Assembly: GCA_032622095.1 (NCBI GenBank)
Contig: CP136062.1
Span: 202,583,959-202,647,958 of the forward strand
DNA length: 64,000 nucleotides
DNA from: Siphonodentalium dalli
Taxonomy: Eukaryota > Mollusca > Scaphopoda > Gadilida > Siphonodentaliidae
Reading direction: 5' to 3'
Positions 23,734 through 34,493 of the stretch are shown one piece after another. Positions within the stretch are counted from its first letter, which is position 1; each line of letters starts with the position of its first letter. Below the pieces are notes generated by a model, which did not search any database, was not told where the DNA came from, and saw only the letters and a list, made by a program, of their open reading frames with translations. Position numbers and translations under genes: made by a program.

Positions 23734-24005
23734 ATGGTGTCTGCGAATGTATTCGACGAAAACAACTCAAAAGCCATTTGCATATAGACATACCAATATA
23801 GGGGATAAATCATTCGCATTGTTTATCCTTGATGCACTCTGGATTTGGTTAGTCAAAGGTATATAGCCAACTATAACTCTGAAAACACTGATATTCATTA
23901 TTTGATAATCGAAAGTGAGATAAGAGTCTCAACCCAACTTCCCTGTCATATCACAACCTTTATATACTTTGTCACATAAACGCCCCGACACAGAACGACA
24001 TAGTT

Positions 24006-24507
24006 TTAAAGGTACGGTTGGCCTTGGCGGTGGGTATCCTGTGAAAATATTTCCACCCGTCAAAAACCGCCACAAACAGAAAGAACATCAAAACGTAGAC
24101 AGCCTTTGTCCGTATACAAATAAGAAATATCGCATAAACAGTATGTTATTGTCAAATGTGTGACCATTGTTATGTAAACAAAGGCATAAAAAGTTACTTT
24201 TCTGGTGTTTGTTTATATTATGATAGTACACATAAAGAGCGTTCTTTGTTGGTGAATTCCTGATATGGAACTAATAAAGAGCGTTTATGCCATTTGTGTG
24301 TGATTAGCCAGTAGCATTGTGTTGTCTTCTGTAACACAATCAGGCTCTTGCTGAGGTAAAATATAGTAGGTCTTTATGATAACATGCTGTTTACGTGATG
24401 GTGATGGTATATATGAACGAAACTGTATGCGTTTTAATGTTTTTCTGTTTACGGTGATTAGAACAAATTTGAATATTTTCGACAACTAAGGCCTCACGTG
24501 CCTTTAA
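24006..24507 (+). mobile_element. 494-bp TTAA MITE (Kolobok-like), copy 3
   Basis: Body 24010-24503, exactly 494 bp, flanked by TTAA. Ends AGGTACGGTTGGCC and GGCCTCACGTGCCT. Very similar to the copies at 1976, 3804 and 51748. No coding capacity. Confidence 0.93.
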
Positions 24508-24867
24508 CTCTCTGTGATTTATCGTCATTTTGATCGCTATGCCATAACACGACGTGGTCAGTTTTATAGGTGGGAGAAACGACAGGCATATTACTAATTT
24601 CACTATGTAATTACTCCCGTGCACGCCGAAAACCCACTTTCTCTGGTAACAAACTGACATACTATATACAATCAGTTTACCCTCCCTTTGGCTTTTGCGT
24701 GGATCACAAATCGGTTACTAAATGGAATCCAGCCATCATGTGTCACCCGATTATGTGATATAACATGGGAAGTGACATATACTGCATTACAACGTATAAC
24801 CTGTCTTGTTCACACAGATCTACATACATCGGGTGACGAATGCTCGTTTGTTGAGACACATGGCGCT

Positions 24868-25255
24868 TTAACCCTTTACCCAACAGAACGGCCCTGTGCC
24901 AATGCATTCTCTTATATATGCGAGTCGACCATAGGTCGCCTCGCATATATAAGAGAATGCATTGGCTTAACACATTAAAAATTATAAAATTGTTAAAGAA
25001 TGTAAGAAAAAATGGTAAAAAAGTGTTTTTTAGGCCAATGCATTCTCTTATATATGCGAGGCGACCTATGGTCGACTCGCATATATAAGAGAATGCATTG
25101 GCACAGGGCATAACTGTAACTATCACAATGTGGTCAAGGAGCCGGTTCCAATGATATCCATATTTGTATGGTTCTATTGAGACAGACCGAAGATATTTTA
25201 GGCTGTTGAAGCTTTATTTGGCCGGTTTTGGCCGTTTTGTTGGGTAAAGGGTTAA
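24868..25255. mobile_element. piggyBac-like TTAA MITE with twin palindromes, copy B
   Basis: Body 24872-25251 (380 bp), TTAA on both sides, ends CCCTTTACCCAACA and TGTTGGGTAAAGGG. Same twin palindromes as copies A and C. The spacer between the palindromes is shorter, which explains the smaller size. Confidence 0.93.
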
Positions 25256-25516
25256 GCCAATCATTCCAGCTATCGCAAAGCTGTTCCAATCTCCGTAAGC
25301 CCAGACCAGAATTTTTATCCACACAAAAGGGAAGTACCCTGATGCGTGTATCTGGGCAAGTTGGTCAGTTACATTATTGGGATAGGGCACCGCAAGTGGT
25401 GTCTAAATGTAGTGGAGTGATCTCCCAGTGAAAATAACATCCTGGGTTGGTCTTTCCCCACCCATATAATAACCTCCTGGTGGTCTTTCCCCACCCATAT
25501 AACCGGGCACGTTGTG

Positions 25517-26012
25517 ATATGGCCCACAGTCCTTCTATAACATGTTGACTAATAATTTAAGATGTAATTTTAATTAATAATTAGCAGTTATATAATATTA
25601 TAGACTGTATCATACTTTGTAGTAATGTATTACCACCTTTCTACTAGCAGTTTCAGTATTGCGGTAGCTGTGTTCAATTAAAAAATGTACTGGTTTAAAA
25701 GGAAGGAGACAATGTTCTGACCTATATTAGTAAAGCTTTCAAATTTGTTGGCCAGTTGTCACCCCATTAACTAATTCATATCAATCCAGTGAAATTTTAA
25801 TTGGACACAGCTAATACTACACTGAAACTGCATGATTCCAGTACAAGGGAGATAAAAGAATGTCAATATGGCGGTTTAGATTCATGACCGGTCTTATACG
25901 TATAGTATTTATAATATTATATAATTGGTACATATTAATTAACATATTAGTACATATTAGTTATATTTTATCACTTAATAATTATAACATTTAGACGGAC
26001 TGTGATATGGCC
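25517..26012. mobile_element. hAT-like MITE with perfect 8-bp target duplication
   Basis: 480-bp element (25525-26004) with inverted ends CACAGTCCTTCTA and TAGACGGACTGTG, continuing inward as AT-rich similarity. It is flanked on both sides by ATATGGCC (25517-25524, 26005-26012). An 8-bp target duplication with CA-starting short inverted repeats is the hAT hallmark. No coding. It lies 67 bp beyond the GRL4 donor, so inside its intron. Confidence 0.88.
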
Positions 26013-26078
26013 TAACAGTTGAAACGCAGATGACCCCAATAATTATAACCAAACAAAACCATACACGTAATTACTCAC

Positions 26079-27023
26079 CGACGTATTAACCGATCCAGCC
26101 GCCATCGTCAAAAGAAACAACTGGAGAACGAAGTATACAGTCCAGCATGTAAATGCCCCTAACAATATCGTGCTAAGAGACGATTCTAAGATTTGGTAGC
26201 CTGTGAGTAGAATACAAGCTACATCGCCGAAAATACTCTCAGAAATGTACCAACTAAATGTTTCGTCCGCCATGGCAGCTGAATTACAAGCCATTTGAAA
26301 TCGTCGCCGGAAATCTATGAAATAATCACTTCCCGCGCCCTTCTTAATCTTCAACGCTTTGAACTCCGACCGCAAATGGACAAAACACATCCTGACCGCC
26401 GCACAATTTGTCATCAACCATAATGTTGGTAAGAGTGCAGCTGATTGAACGTATGGCGTTATCAACAGAGGAGCAAACCTGAGTAGGTAACCAGTAAAAT
26501 CGTGCGTCAGTTGTTGATCATACCATAAGAATGAGTTAACTTGGGTGTTGTTCGATACCAAGGGAGAGGTGGCCGAAATGAGCATTATCACAAGCAGCAC
26601 GCAGAATGCAGATGTAGTCACCAGGACGCGTTTCTTGAGTTTTCTATTTAATTCATCAAGGGCGATTCTGCTGTTGGTGGTCTGCGAAATACATTTAACA
26701 GTATTCTCGATTCTCTTTTCCGTTGTCATCAACTTTACAGACAAAGTGCATTTAACAGCACTTTGAAGGAACATCAATTGAACAAGTAACATAAAGCAAG
26801 TTTCGGGAGATAATGTCCAATCTGGATTCAGGAAGTGGAGCGGGAGAAGTCGTAAAACATTGATCCAAAGCAACAACAGCACAGCGTAAGAATAGATCAT
26901 GCTCTTCTTCCCTGTGTACCTGAAGCCAAAAACATCGAAGCACCTCAACAGTGGAGATAAGCTTTTCAGTAAGGTTTCCCATGTGCGAGACGTTTGCCAC
27001 AGATCAGGTGCACGGTGTTCCAT
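26079..27023 (-). CDS. Gustatory-receptor-like 7TM protein, main exon (GRL4)
   Basis: 315 residues, paralogue of GRL3. Predicted membrane chemoreceptor with six hydrophobic segments in this exon. Motifs: VFGFRYTG, WINVLRLLPLHF, PDWTLSPETCFMLL, FRRRFQMACNSAAMAD and VYFVLQLFLL before GSVNTS. The first ATG aligns with the preferred start of GRL3. The exon ends at TCG followed by GTGAGT (26078 leftwards), phase 0; the open frame runs 11 codons further into the intron. There are no stops or frameshifts. The hAT-like MITE at 25517-26012 is in the following intron, and the seventh-segment exon would have to lie beyond it. A TATATAC motif about 45 bp upstream of the ATG could be a TATA box. Confidence 0.85.
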
Positions 27024-27064
27024 TTCGATTTACAAGCAGTGTGTTTAACTATGCAAGTGAAACT

Positions 27065-27074
27065 GTATATAGAG
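27065..27074 (-). promoter_or_regulatory. Possible TATA box of GRL4
   Basis: On the minus strand the sequence CTCTATATACAG lies 43-50 bp upstream of the ATG. Spacing is compatible with a very short 5' UTR. AT-rich context makes chance likely. Confidence 0.25.
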
Positions 27075-27134
27075 TCAACGCAGGTTCGACAGGAACTGTA
27101 CTGATAAAAAACATGTACCGATGTCGTGTACATT

Positions 27135-27170
27135 ATGATTGATGTCCATTTAATGATCTTGGAGACCTCC
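27135..27170 (-). promoter_or_regulatory. 36-bp conserved upstream block of GRL4
   Basis: Partner of 21045-21080. Both run from ATGATTGATGTC to GGAGACCTCC on the plus strand, in the same orientation relative to their genes. Confidence 0.45.
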
Positions 27171-27489
27171 AGCTGATCTTCCTGATGCGCATGCGTCGAA
27201 CTTGTTTTCGTGAGTGGCTTTGTGTTTCAGTGAGTGGCTTTATGTGAGCGCCTAGGGACATTATAGGTACATTATAGCGCATGATGATACCTCAATATAA
27301 TATACAATACGCGATGTAAAGTGGTTAATCTTGATAACCGTGACAGCATCAGCCACATAGGAAACATAATATTTCAGCACAAAGGGGGTGCTAACAGCGC
27401 AGATAACCACGATTTCCGCAATACGGGAGATGTATATCCAGCCTGTTATCCCGAAAACCGGCACATTATCAGCTTAAAAAAAACTTGTT
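27171..27489. other. Distal 5' flank of GRL4
   Basis: Weak match to the GRL3 flank (GGTACATTATAG at 27264). Nothing else seen. Confidence 0.4.
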
Positions 27490-27790
27490 TTAGGTAGATA
27501 ATCTGCTTAGAACCGTCTCATTTGAGTCAATAATATGCTGAAAATGAGATCGTTTTAGTCACATTATCGACTCATAGTGACACGATTCTAAGCAGATAGT
27601 GTACGGACAATGACAAACGTAAGCAAACGCACGACTTTTTAGGTGACATGTGTTTTCAGTGTGGCCAGCGCCATAAAACGAAATGATGGGTATGAGTCCA
27701 TTATGTGCTTATTTCAGAATCAAATAATCACATTATGTACCTCTTTCTCGTTATAGGTCGAGTGTGTGCGTATTTGCGCGATGGTGTGTT
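27490..27790. repeat. Interspersed repeat with 97-bp foldback head, copy 2
   Basis: Inverted repeat 27501-27597 (ATCTGCTTAGAACC ... GATTCTAAGCAGAT) followed by the same 200-bp tail as 12430-12640. Confidence 0.78.
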
Positions 27791-27914
27791 AGTATAGCCC
27801 GTGGTCAGACGTGGCTTGTGGTCTTTGTTTGGGTATCCAGCTCAGAAGTTCCAAACGCATCCCATCTAACACCAAGTCTGGAAAACTTCATTTGCGTCCC
27901 TTATGTTGAACTTA

Positions 27915-28684
27915 AGCCCCGGTTCCATATCCCCGATTTTCCACCCCGAATGTTCCCGAATGACTCCCGAATAAAATTTTGCAAAAATCGTGGAGTAAGT
28001 TCGGGACGAGTCGGTACAGTGAATTTTTACCCCCGAACATGATCGGGGATATCGGTGCTATCGGGGTCGATTCGGGACGATTCTGGGCCCGCTCCCGACA
28101 GTTTTGAAATGTTCAAAACTATCGGGAACCAAGCCGAATCGCTCCCGATTTGTCAATCATCGGGAGAAATTCGGCACCTATTCGGGAGAATTCGGCAGTA
28201 TTCGGCAATATTCGGGTGGATATTCTGGAGTAGTCGGCAGTATTCGGTAGCTTATTCCCGAATTCGCCATGTGTGGCTGCTTTTATACTGAGATCCGGTG
28301 TATCTGCAAAATTCGGCATCGATTCGGGACGTTCGGCAGCAATTGAATACCAATTCGGTATTTATTCGGCATCAATTCGGTACCAGTTCGGCATTGATTC
28401 GGGGTATTCGGCAACAAGTCGGTAGTAATCTGGGTAATTCGGCAGCTACTCGCACGAAATTTCGGTATCAGTTCGGGATAATTCTGTATTATTCGGGAAG
28501 AAATTCGGAAGCATTCTGGAATACTCGGCAATGTTCGGGACGATTAAATTTTGTCATCAGTTCGGCGGCTTTTGGAATAAAACTCGTCCAGAATTCTCTC
28601 GAATGCTGCCGATTTGGTCTGGTCCCGAATTGGTGCCGAATATACTAATTCGGGACAGAAAATCGGGAATATGGAACCGGGGCA
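27915..28684. mobile_element. Terminal-inverted-repeat element filled with degenerate TTCGG motifs
   Basis: The ends GCCCCGGTTCCATAT and ATATGGAACCGGGGC (with CCCCGATTTT / AAAATCGGGA next to them) form inverted repeats of about 25 bp around 770 bp. The left ~180 bp carries mainly CCCGAA motifs; the rest is a dense, irregular series of ATTCGGGA / ATTCGGCA / ATTCGGTA at roughly 8-14-bp spacing. Open frames on both strands are by-products of the repeats. No clear target duplication was found. The superfamily is unknown. Confidence 0.75.
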
Positions 28685-29280
28685 TTATGTCCAACTAATA
28701 CCACGAATACACGTATCTAACTGTTCACTCGGGTGAAAGATTCCACTCGAGTGAAAGAAGAGTACCTTTTTATATGACTGTCTAGTATTAAGAGTGTCAT
28801 CACAAAAAACGAATGTTTATAATTATAATATATTACTATAGCAATATAGATTCCAATGAAAATATTAAAGCAAGTTGCGGGCTGGTGGAAAATTATAAAT
28901 GGCGTCATGAGGGAGAAATACTGCATGGACCAAAATTGTTGTTCATGGTACATGTACATGTAGTGGTATCGGGTCGAGTGGCCTGGCATATTGAGGTAAA
29001 TACACATATATACGTCGAACACTTTTCAGGAACGGCTTGATTCATAATCATTACAAAAGCTGCTGAAATGGCTATGTATGGCTAACAACCAGAGTGCAAC
29101 TTTGATATGAACTGTTTAAATATTGACACTCCTTGGCCATACATCCTCTTGTCACTAATATATGTGCACCCTGTTGGTTTTTGTTGTTTCGGACCGTCCG
29201 AGTCAGTGCATACTTGAGGTACTTCCTTAATTTTTCATTTCGTCCGCCCTTCTCGCCCTCGCCGAAACCTATAACATAAA
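28685..29280. other. Unassigned intergenic sequence
   Basis: No gene recognised. Opposed short frames exist on both strands without motifs. Confidence 0.4.
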
Positions 29281-29681
29281 TTAACCCTTTACCCAACAGA
29301 AGGGCCCTGTGCCAATGCATTCTCTTATATATGCGAGTCGACCATAGGTCGCCTCGCATATATAAGAGAATGCATTGGTTTAACACATTAAAAATTATAA
29401 AATTGTTAAAGAATGTAAGAAAAAATGGTAAAAAGTGTTAAAAAAAAGATTTTTGTTAGGCCAATGCATTCTCTTATATATGCGAGGCGACCTATGGTCG
29501 ACTCGCATATATAAGAGAATGCATTGGCACAGGGCATAACTGTAACTATCACAATGTGGTCAAGGAGCCGGTTCCAATGATATCCATATTTGTATGGTTC
29601 TATTGAGACATACCGAAGATATTTTAGGCTGTTGAAGCTTTATTTGGCCGGTTTTGACCGGTTTGTTGGGTAAAGGGTTAA
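29281..29681. mobile_element. piggyBac-like TTAA MITE with twin palindromes, copy C
   Basis: Body 29285-29677 (393 bp), TTAA on both sides, same ends and the same two palindromes as copies A and B. Confidence 0.93.
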
Positions 29682-30103
29682 CGAGGATGTCTGTTGATTT
29701 CCAACATATTGTGTTTCGCGTTTGGGTTGTTCGTACAACTTGCATCCTGCCCTAAACTTATTGTTCGCGGTGCTGAACTATTCGTCAACAAGAATGTTGA
29801 AAGAGCGGCTGATTGGTTCTGATGTAACGCGTTGATGTAGAGCTGATAGAGTTAATCACAACTTCGTCAAATTCACTCGACTGGGACATCTTTTACATTT
29901 TGTCGCATGTTTATTTACGACCTGTCAGTTGATCACGTGATCGGTGACTTTAAAACCGTGAGCGGGCGCCGCTTGCCGCTCCACCACAATACATAATTTG
30001 GGGACGGGAATCACGGCATTCATAGTGAGCTAGCAAACACTGATAAATGGTTCATCTGCTATCGCTTTGGTTGAGTTATGTATAAACGCATATTTTCGTC
30101 CCC

Positions 30104-30231
30104 GTAAGTGATTGTCTGTGACAAGTACAGGACGCATAACAATTAACAACTAAATGTCTATACAATGGTAAGTGATAGTCTGCGCCAAGTACAGAGACGC
30201 ATAAAATTAACAATTAAATGTCTATACAATG
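30104..30231. repeat. 64-bp tandem duplication
   Basis: Two adjacent copies each start GTAAGTGAT and end TCTATACAATG, with about seven differences. A minor local duplication in an otherwise unassigned stretch (29682-30573) where I see no gene. Confidence 0.8.
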
Positions 30232-30573
30232 CTATGCCCAGCAAATTGTTCTGCAGGAGGTCGGTTATGCGTCGCCTTCTTATACGGAATTGGCCGTTAT
30301 CCCGTGATAGGTATTAGAGTATAGTACTAGTGTGCGCAAAAAAAAAACGAAACCGACAAAAGATAAGAAACGGTAGTTCAACAGGTTGTTTGTTGGTAAA
30401 TTCGAGAATATTTGTAGTTGTTAAGCTTTATTGTTACTGTATTGTTAGCTGCACTGGGGGATCTGTTCCTCATCTGTTCATCGAAAACTCATTTGTGCCC
30501 GAGAAAAATTCCCATTCCAAGCTATAGACTATCCGATTCCGCAAAAGATTTGCTCGATATTCCACAACCATGT

Positions 30574-30789
30574 TTACCAATTGGTGTATTTCGAGACAGC
30601 TACTTCTGTGATGGAATATTGAACAGATAGGTCTTGTTTCCAAGGTATTTTACTATTCGCATACTTATTCGTTAGTCCCATAATTTGCACGATGAACCAA
30701 ATTACAAGGGTCTGCTCAGTCAAATCCACACACAAAGAAGAAAAGTATTGTGTACAAATGTGAATTTCGATGCGAAAGAGATAATTTTC
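30574..30789 (-). CDS. Weak candidate for the last exon of GRL5
   Basis: Minus-strand frame following an acceptor-like TTTGTTCTCCAG that ends near 30790, about 220 bp downstream of the GRL5 donor. In phase 0 it would read ENYLFRIEIHICTQYF..., then a hydrophobic VDLTEQTLVIWFIVQIMGL, and stop at 30574. Distance, phase and the hydrophobic stretch suit a seventh-segment exon. The classic TYxxxxxQF motif is not visible and the tail after the segment is long. No counterpart was found behind the other GRL genes. Confidence 0.25.
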   Translation of the reverse strand, partial: ENYLFRIEIHICTQYFSSLCVDLTEQTLVIWFIVQIMGLTNKYANSKIPWKQDLSVQYSITEVAVSKYTNW

Positions 30790-31012
30790 TGGAGAACAAA
30801 TGCTTATGTTTAACCCCAAGCATCCCATCGTTACTTTACACAATACAGTTGATCAACATACGCGATGTACTCGGGGCCAGATATTTTTGGTCGGACACTC
30901 CGCAAGCACAGTGTCCGTGACATTCGTATGGATGGATATCGAGGTCGCATGGCCATGTCGAAAATAGTTACTCACAATCGTGTGGACTGATAACGATGCC
31001 GCAGCTACTCAC

Positions 31013-31951
31013 ATTCGTGTGGACGGATGAGGATGTTAACATCACGACGACCAATTGGCAAAGTAGATACACAGACAAACAGGTGAAGAATGCGAGTGTT
31101 GTATCATCTGTCGACGATTTTCCTGACATTAACTGAAATCCGGTTAATAACAACATAGTAAGAGGAATAGAAATGTTCCCGAATACGAAGAAGCGTAAGT
31201 TGTTGTCCGCCATAGCAGTGGACCTGCAAGCCATTTGGAAACGATAGCGAAAAAGGTGCAAATCACAGAAATATGTCGCCCGGTCTGCACCTAATATTCT
31301 AAATTCGTTTACAAGGGAGACATAAGAGCGACTCACAATTCTGCAGACAATAAGCATCAAAATACTAGGCATAAACATTGCAGCTTGTATATAGAATGTC
31401 AAAAAACAAAACATTGTCATCATCGGATAAGTCCAGTTATGTGGTAACCGGAGGGGATACATAAGCATTTGATTAACTTTTGATCCACCTTTGAACGTGC
31501 TCAGTCCTGTTAAACATGTTATAGATAACATTAGAATCCACGATGCCAAAGTTACAAAACGAACTCGTGTCCTAATCTCCCCTATCTTGTTGTATCCGTT
31601 AAAGGCCTTGGCTGCACATTTTAGGACATCATCAAACTTCGTATCTTTCCACATCATACTTGACACGGTGGCGTTGATTGCTCCGTGTAGGAACATAGCT
31701 TGGACAAGCAGTCTACGCCCAGTCTCAGAGGAAAACTCCCAATCTGCATCGGTTATATGGCTGGGAAGCAAACGCAAAGCGTTAATCCACAGAAATGACA
31801 TTATAACATAAGAGTAAACTCGCGTCACGCCATGTGTCTGTCTCAAGCCAAAGACAACAAGGCTTCTCCTAATGGGAATCATGTTTCTCAAAAATGATTC
31901 TTCCATGGATTGTGTTTGACATATATCTGGTCCTGTCTCCGTCCGATCCAT
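31013..31951 (-). CDS. Gustatory-receptor-like 7TM protein, main exon (GRL5)
   Basis: 313 residues, a more distant member of the GRL1/GRL2 subfamily. Predicted membrane chemoreceptor; ligand unknown. Motifs: RRSLVVFGLRQT, WINALRLLPSHI, DADWEFSSETG, FRYRFQMACRSTAMAD, and the sixth hydrophobic segment with VYLLCQLVVV before SSVHTN. The exon ends at AAT followed by GTGAGT (31012 leftwards), phase 0. Unlike its relatives, the donor region is tandemly duplicated: a second GTGAGT lies 37 nt further on (30975), which would change the phase. The frame is intact. A CTATAAA box lies about 42-48 bp upstream of the ATG. A relic of this lineage is at 56455-56640. Confidence 0.85.
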
Positions 31952-33434
31952 TCTGAGAACTGAATAGCCGAGACACCGGGTCGTGTGTGTCGTTTATAGA
32001 CACATATACAATTGAATGGTCGCAGAAAGTCTAAGTGTTCATGCAATATGATAATCATCAATTTACCACCATTTGCTTAGTACTTTGTTGTAATTTCTAT
32101 CTCTATACCCACCATCCACGATCGATCGATATCGTAGATCATTTGTTGCACGAGAGGCACATTAGCAGGTGTAGTTGAGCACTCTGGCTGGGCGGTGTCA
32201 GATATAAAGCAGTCCACCAAACCCACTTAAAAAATGTATTCAGGATTCCAGACAATAGAATGTCAAGACCCAAACAATTTTATATAACTGAATTAGCGTC
32301 ACTAATTGATTAAAGCCCAACTGAAATGTAATCTAATTTGAGTACTGATGCATCATATCCTGTGTATCTAAGCCCATTAACACAGCCCCGAAAAAATCCC
32401 GTCGAAAAACTCCCAATATTTGTTTTGGACGTTTCGCAGTATAGTACAAAACTTTTGTCTGAAGCGTAACGTATGAGTACAACTGAGTCGTTGTCAGTGT
32501 GAATCACATGCTAAAGGCATGTGAATAGTGGTAATGAGTGTAAGCCATGGTCGGGCTTACTGTGTGAGCTAATGTTATTGTCACTTTAGCCGGTCTGGTC
32601 TCGCAAGGTGCGCCTATCAAATTTTAATTTAAATTAAAAGAACATGTGGATATTTCAAATAAATGGAGCTCACGTATTGTGTAGATTTTTCTGAATTTTG
32701 GAATTCAGTGCTTTGCTGAAATCGAATCATTACGAATTGGAACTAATCTTGTAGGATTCATATTGATCATGTTTATATGTGCATATAATGTATCAATTGC
32801 ATATGTTTGGTTTTCTGCATGTATGCAGGCAAGAGCATTCAAAGCTTTCAGAGTTGTTTTCTCCACACAGTGGTTTTATCTCTGTTGTAATGCCTGAATG
32901 CCTTCTGTAAACGGCTGTCAGTTCAATCGCGTTGTTTGAAAATCCTGGTTTGAGAAGATATTTACCGACTGCTTTAATATACTGCATTAGCATATGAGAC
33001 AGTATGAAGTTACTAGCCATGCTATTGGCACGAAAATTAAAAAGTTTTATGCTTCCAAATGTTTCTTACGGCCGTTGCTGGAATGTCTGTTTTCACCTTG
33101 TCACCAATAAAGCCAGCGGCTATCTGCTACAATGTGTTGTCTTTGTATTTGTACTTAGTCTAGAGCAGACCTATTTATTATAACTAGGGAACAAAGTTGT
33201 CGCCGAAGTTTTGTTTTCATTTTGCACTGCGCGCACGTGGCTACTGGAGTACCACAAGACATGACATTATTGAGGTAATACTTCTGCACAGTTATGTTTT
33301 GCATCTAGTTCAGTGGATTTGGCTGAAAAATATGCCCGACCTCAGACAATTACAATTCAAACAAATTTGGAATGTATTTGCCGGAAATACCTTATTTTAG
33401 TGTTAAAATGTGAAATTAATTTAGGTAAACTTTT
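31952..33434. other. Upstream flank of GRL5, no gene recognised
   Basis: A minus-strand frame at 32310-32507 contains the words NGLRYTGYDAS, reminiscent of the GRL N-terminal GLRYTG motif. Nothing around it supports a receptor exon, and I treat it as chance. Confidence 0.4.
31993..31999 (-). promoter_or_regulatory. Putative TATA box of GRL5
   Basis: Minus-strand CTATAAA (in TGTCTATAAACG). The predicted start of transcription would fall 12-20 bp upstream of the ATG. Confidence 0.4.
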
Positions 33435-33793
33435 GTGATTTTTGGAATCCATGATATTATTATGTGCCTGTTATTTGTCAGTAATGTGGCGTGAATATAA
33501 TTTTGTATAACATTACCAAGCGTAACTATCGATCAATGTGATGGAAAATCATATTATTAGTCTAAATATCGACAATTAATGCAAATTCTGGTGATTTTTG
33601 GAATCGGTCTCCACAAGACATGATAATAATAATGTGTGACATATTTCTCAGTCATGTGGAGCGAACAGTCATTTTGTGTAAGATAACAGAGCGAATTATC
33701 GATCAATGTAATTGAAAACCCTAATTATTAGGTTAAAAACCTAAAATTAAGGCAAATTGTAGTGAGTTTTGGAATCGGTCTCCCCAACCCATG
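33435..33793. repeat. Tandem repeat of about 155-171 bp, left part
   Basis: Units start at 33435, 33591 and 33762 with GTGATTTTTGGAATC. They share CATGATAATAAT..., 'gtcatgtggagcg' and ATCGATCAATGT. The array is interrupted by the LINE at 33794-36996 and resumes on the other side. Confidence 0.85.
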
Positions 33794-34051
33794 ATTATTA
33801 TTATTATTATTATTATATTTACATTTAAAAACGCACTAGACAGTAATTTAGTTTCAATGCGCTTCACAACAGAAATACAGTTTAAAACAAAGAGATAGCA
33901 CAATATGGATACTAAAAGATATGTGAGCTTAAAATGGGCATAGGAGAATTAAAACACTACCTAAAAACAGCTTCGTACACAGCTAAAAATAACAAATAAC
34001 GAATCTAGAATCTATGGAAAATTAGTTAATCGTAAATAAGTGCCAATAATG

Positions 34052-34492
34052 TCAATTATATAATAAATAAAAAAATGTCAATTGATCAACTGAAATCATT
34101 GACGAAACAGATGTTTTCAGCAACTTTTTAAAACTTTCTACAGAGTGACAGCGCCTGATGTTGATTGGCAGTTTGTTCCATAACGCGATGGACACTTCTT
34201 GGAAACATAACTTCCCATGTTTATTGTACGGGTTGTCACCGATCGTATTCAGGTGGAATCCGGTGGTGTTGGACCCAGTTATTCCTCCCGATCTCAATTG
34301 AAACATGTCCGTGATATACCCAGGTGTTTCCACGTGGAGAGATTTGAATACAATTACAGCACATTTAAACTGAATCCTAAATCTGAATATCATGATGTGC
34401 TCTTGAATTAGAAAATGGGTTATATGATCATATTTACATTTGTTATTCATTAAGCGTACACAATTGATTATTAAAATGTCGATCTTATCCAC
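34052..34492 (-). pseudogene. LINE C-terminal domain
   Basis: Encodes the region after the reverse transcriptase. Words such as LHVETPGYITDMFQLRSGG and VSIALWNKLPINIRRCHSVESFKKLLKT match the 'P.Yl...l..R..., WN.LP..iR...s...Fk..Lk' pattern of CR1/jockey-type elements. Confidence 0.85.
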
Positions 34493-34493
34493 A

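Noticed and set aside
28119-28648. Opposed open frames of 66-116 codons
   Set aside because: By-products of TTCGG-motif repeats on both strands.
32310-32507. Possible GRL N-terminal exon with GLRYTG-like word
   Set aside because: Only six residues match and the rest has no hydrophobic segment or family motif.
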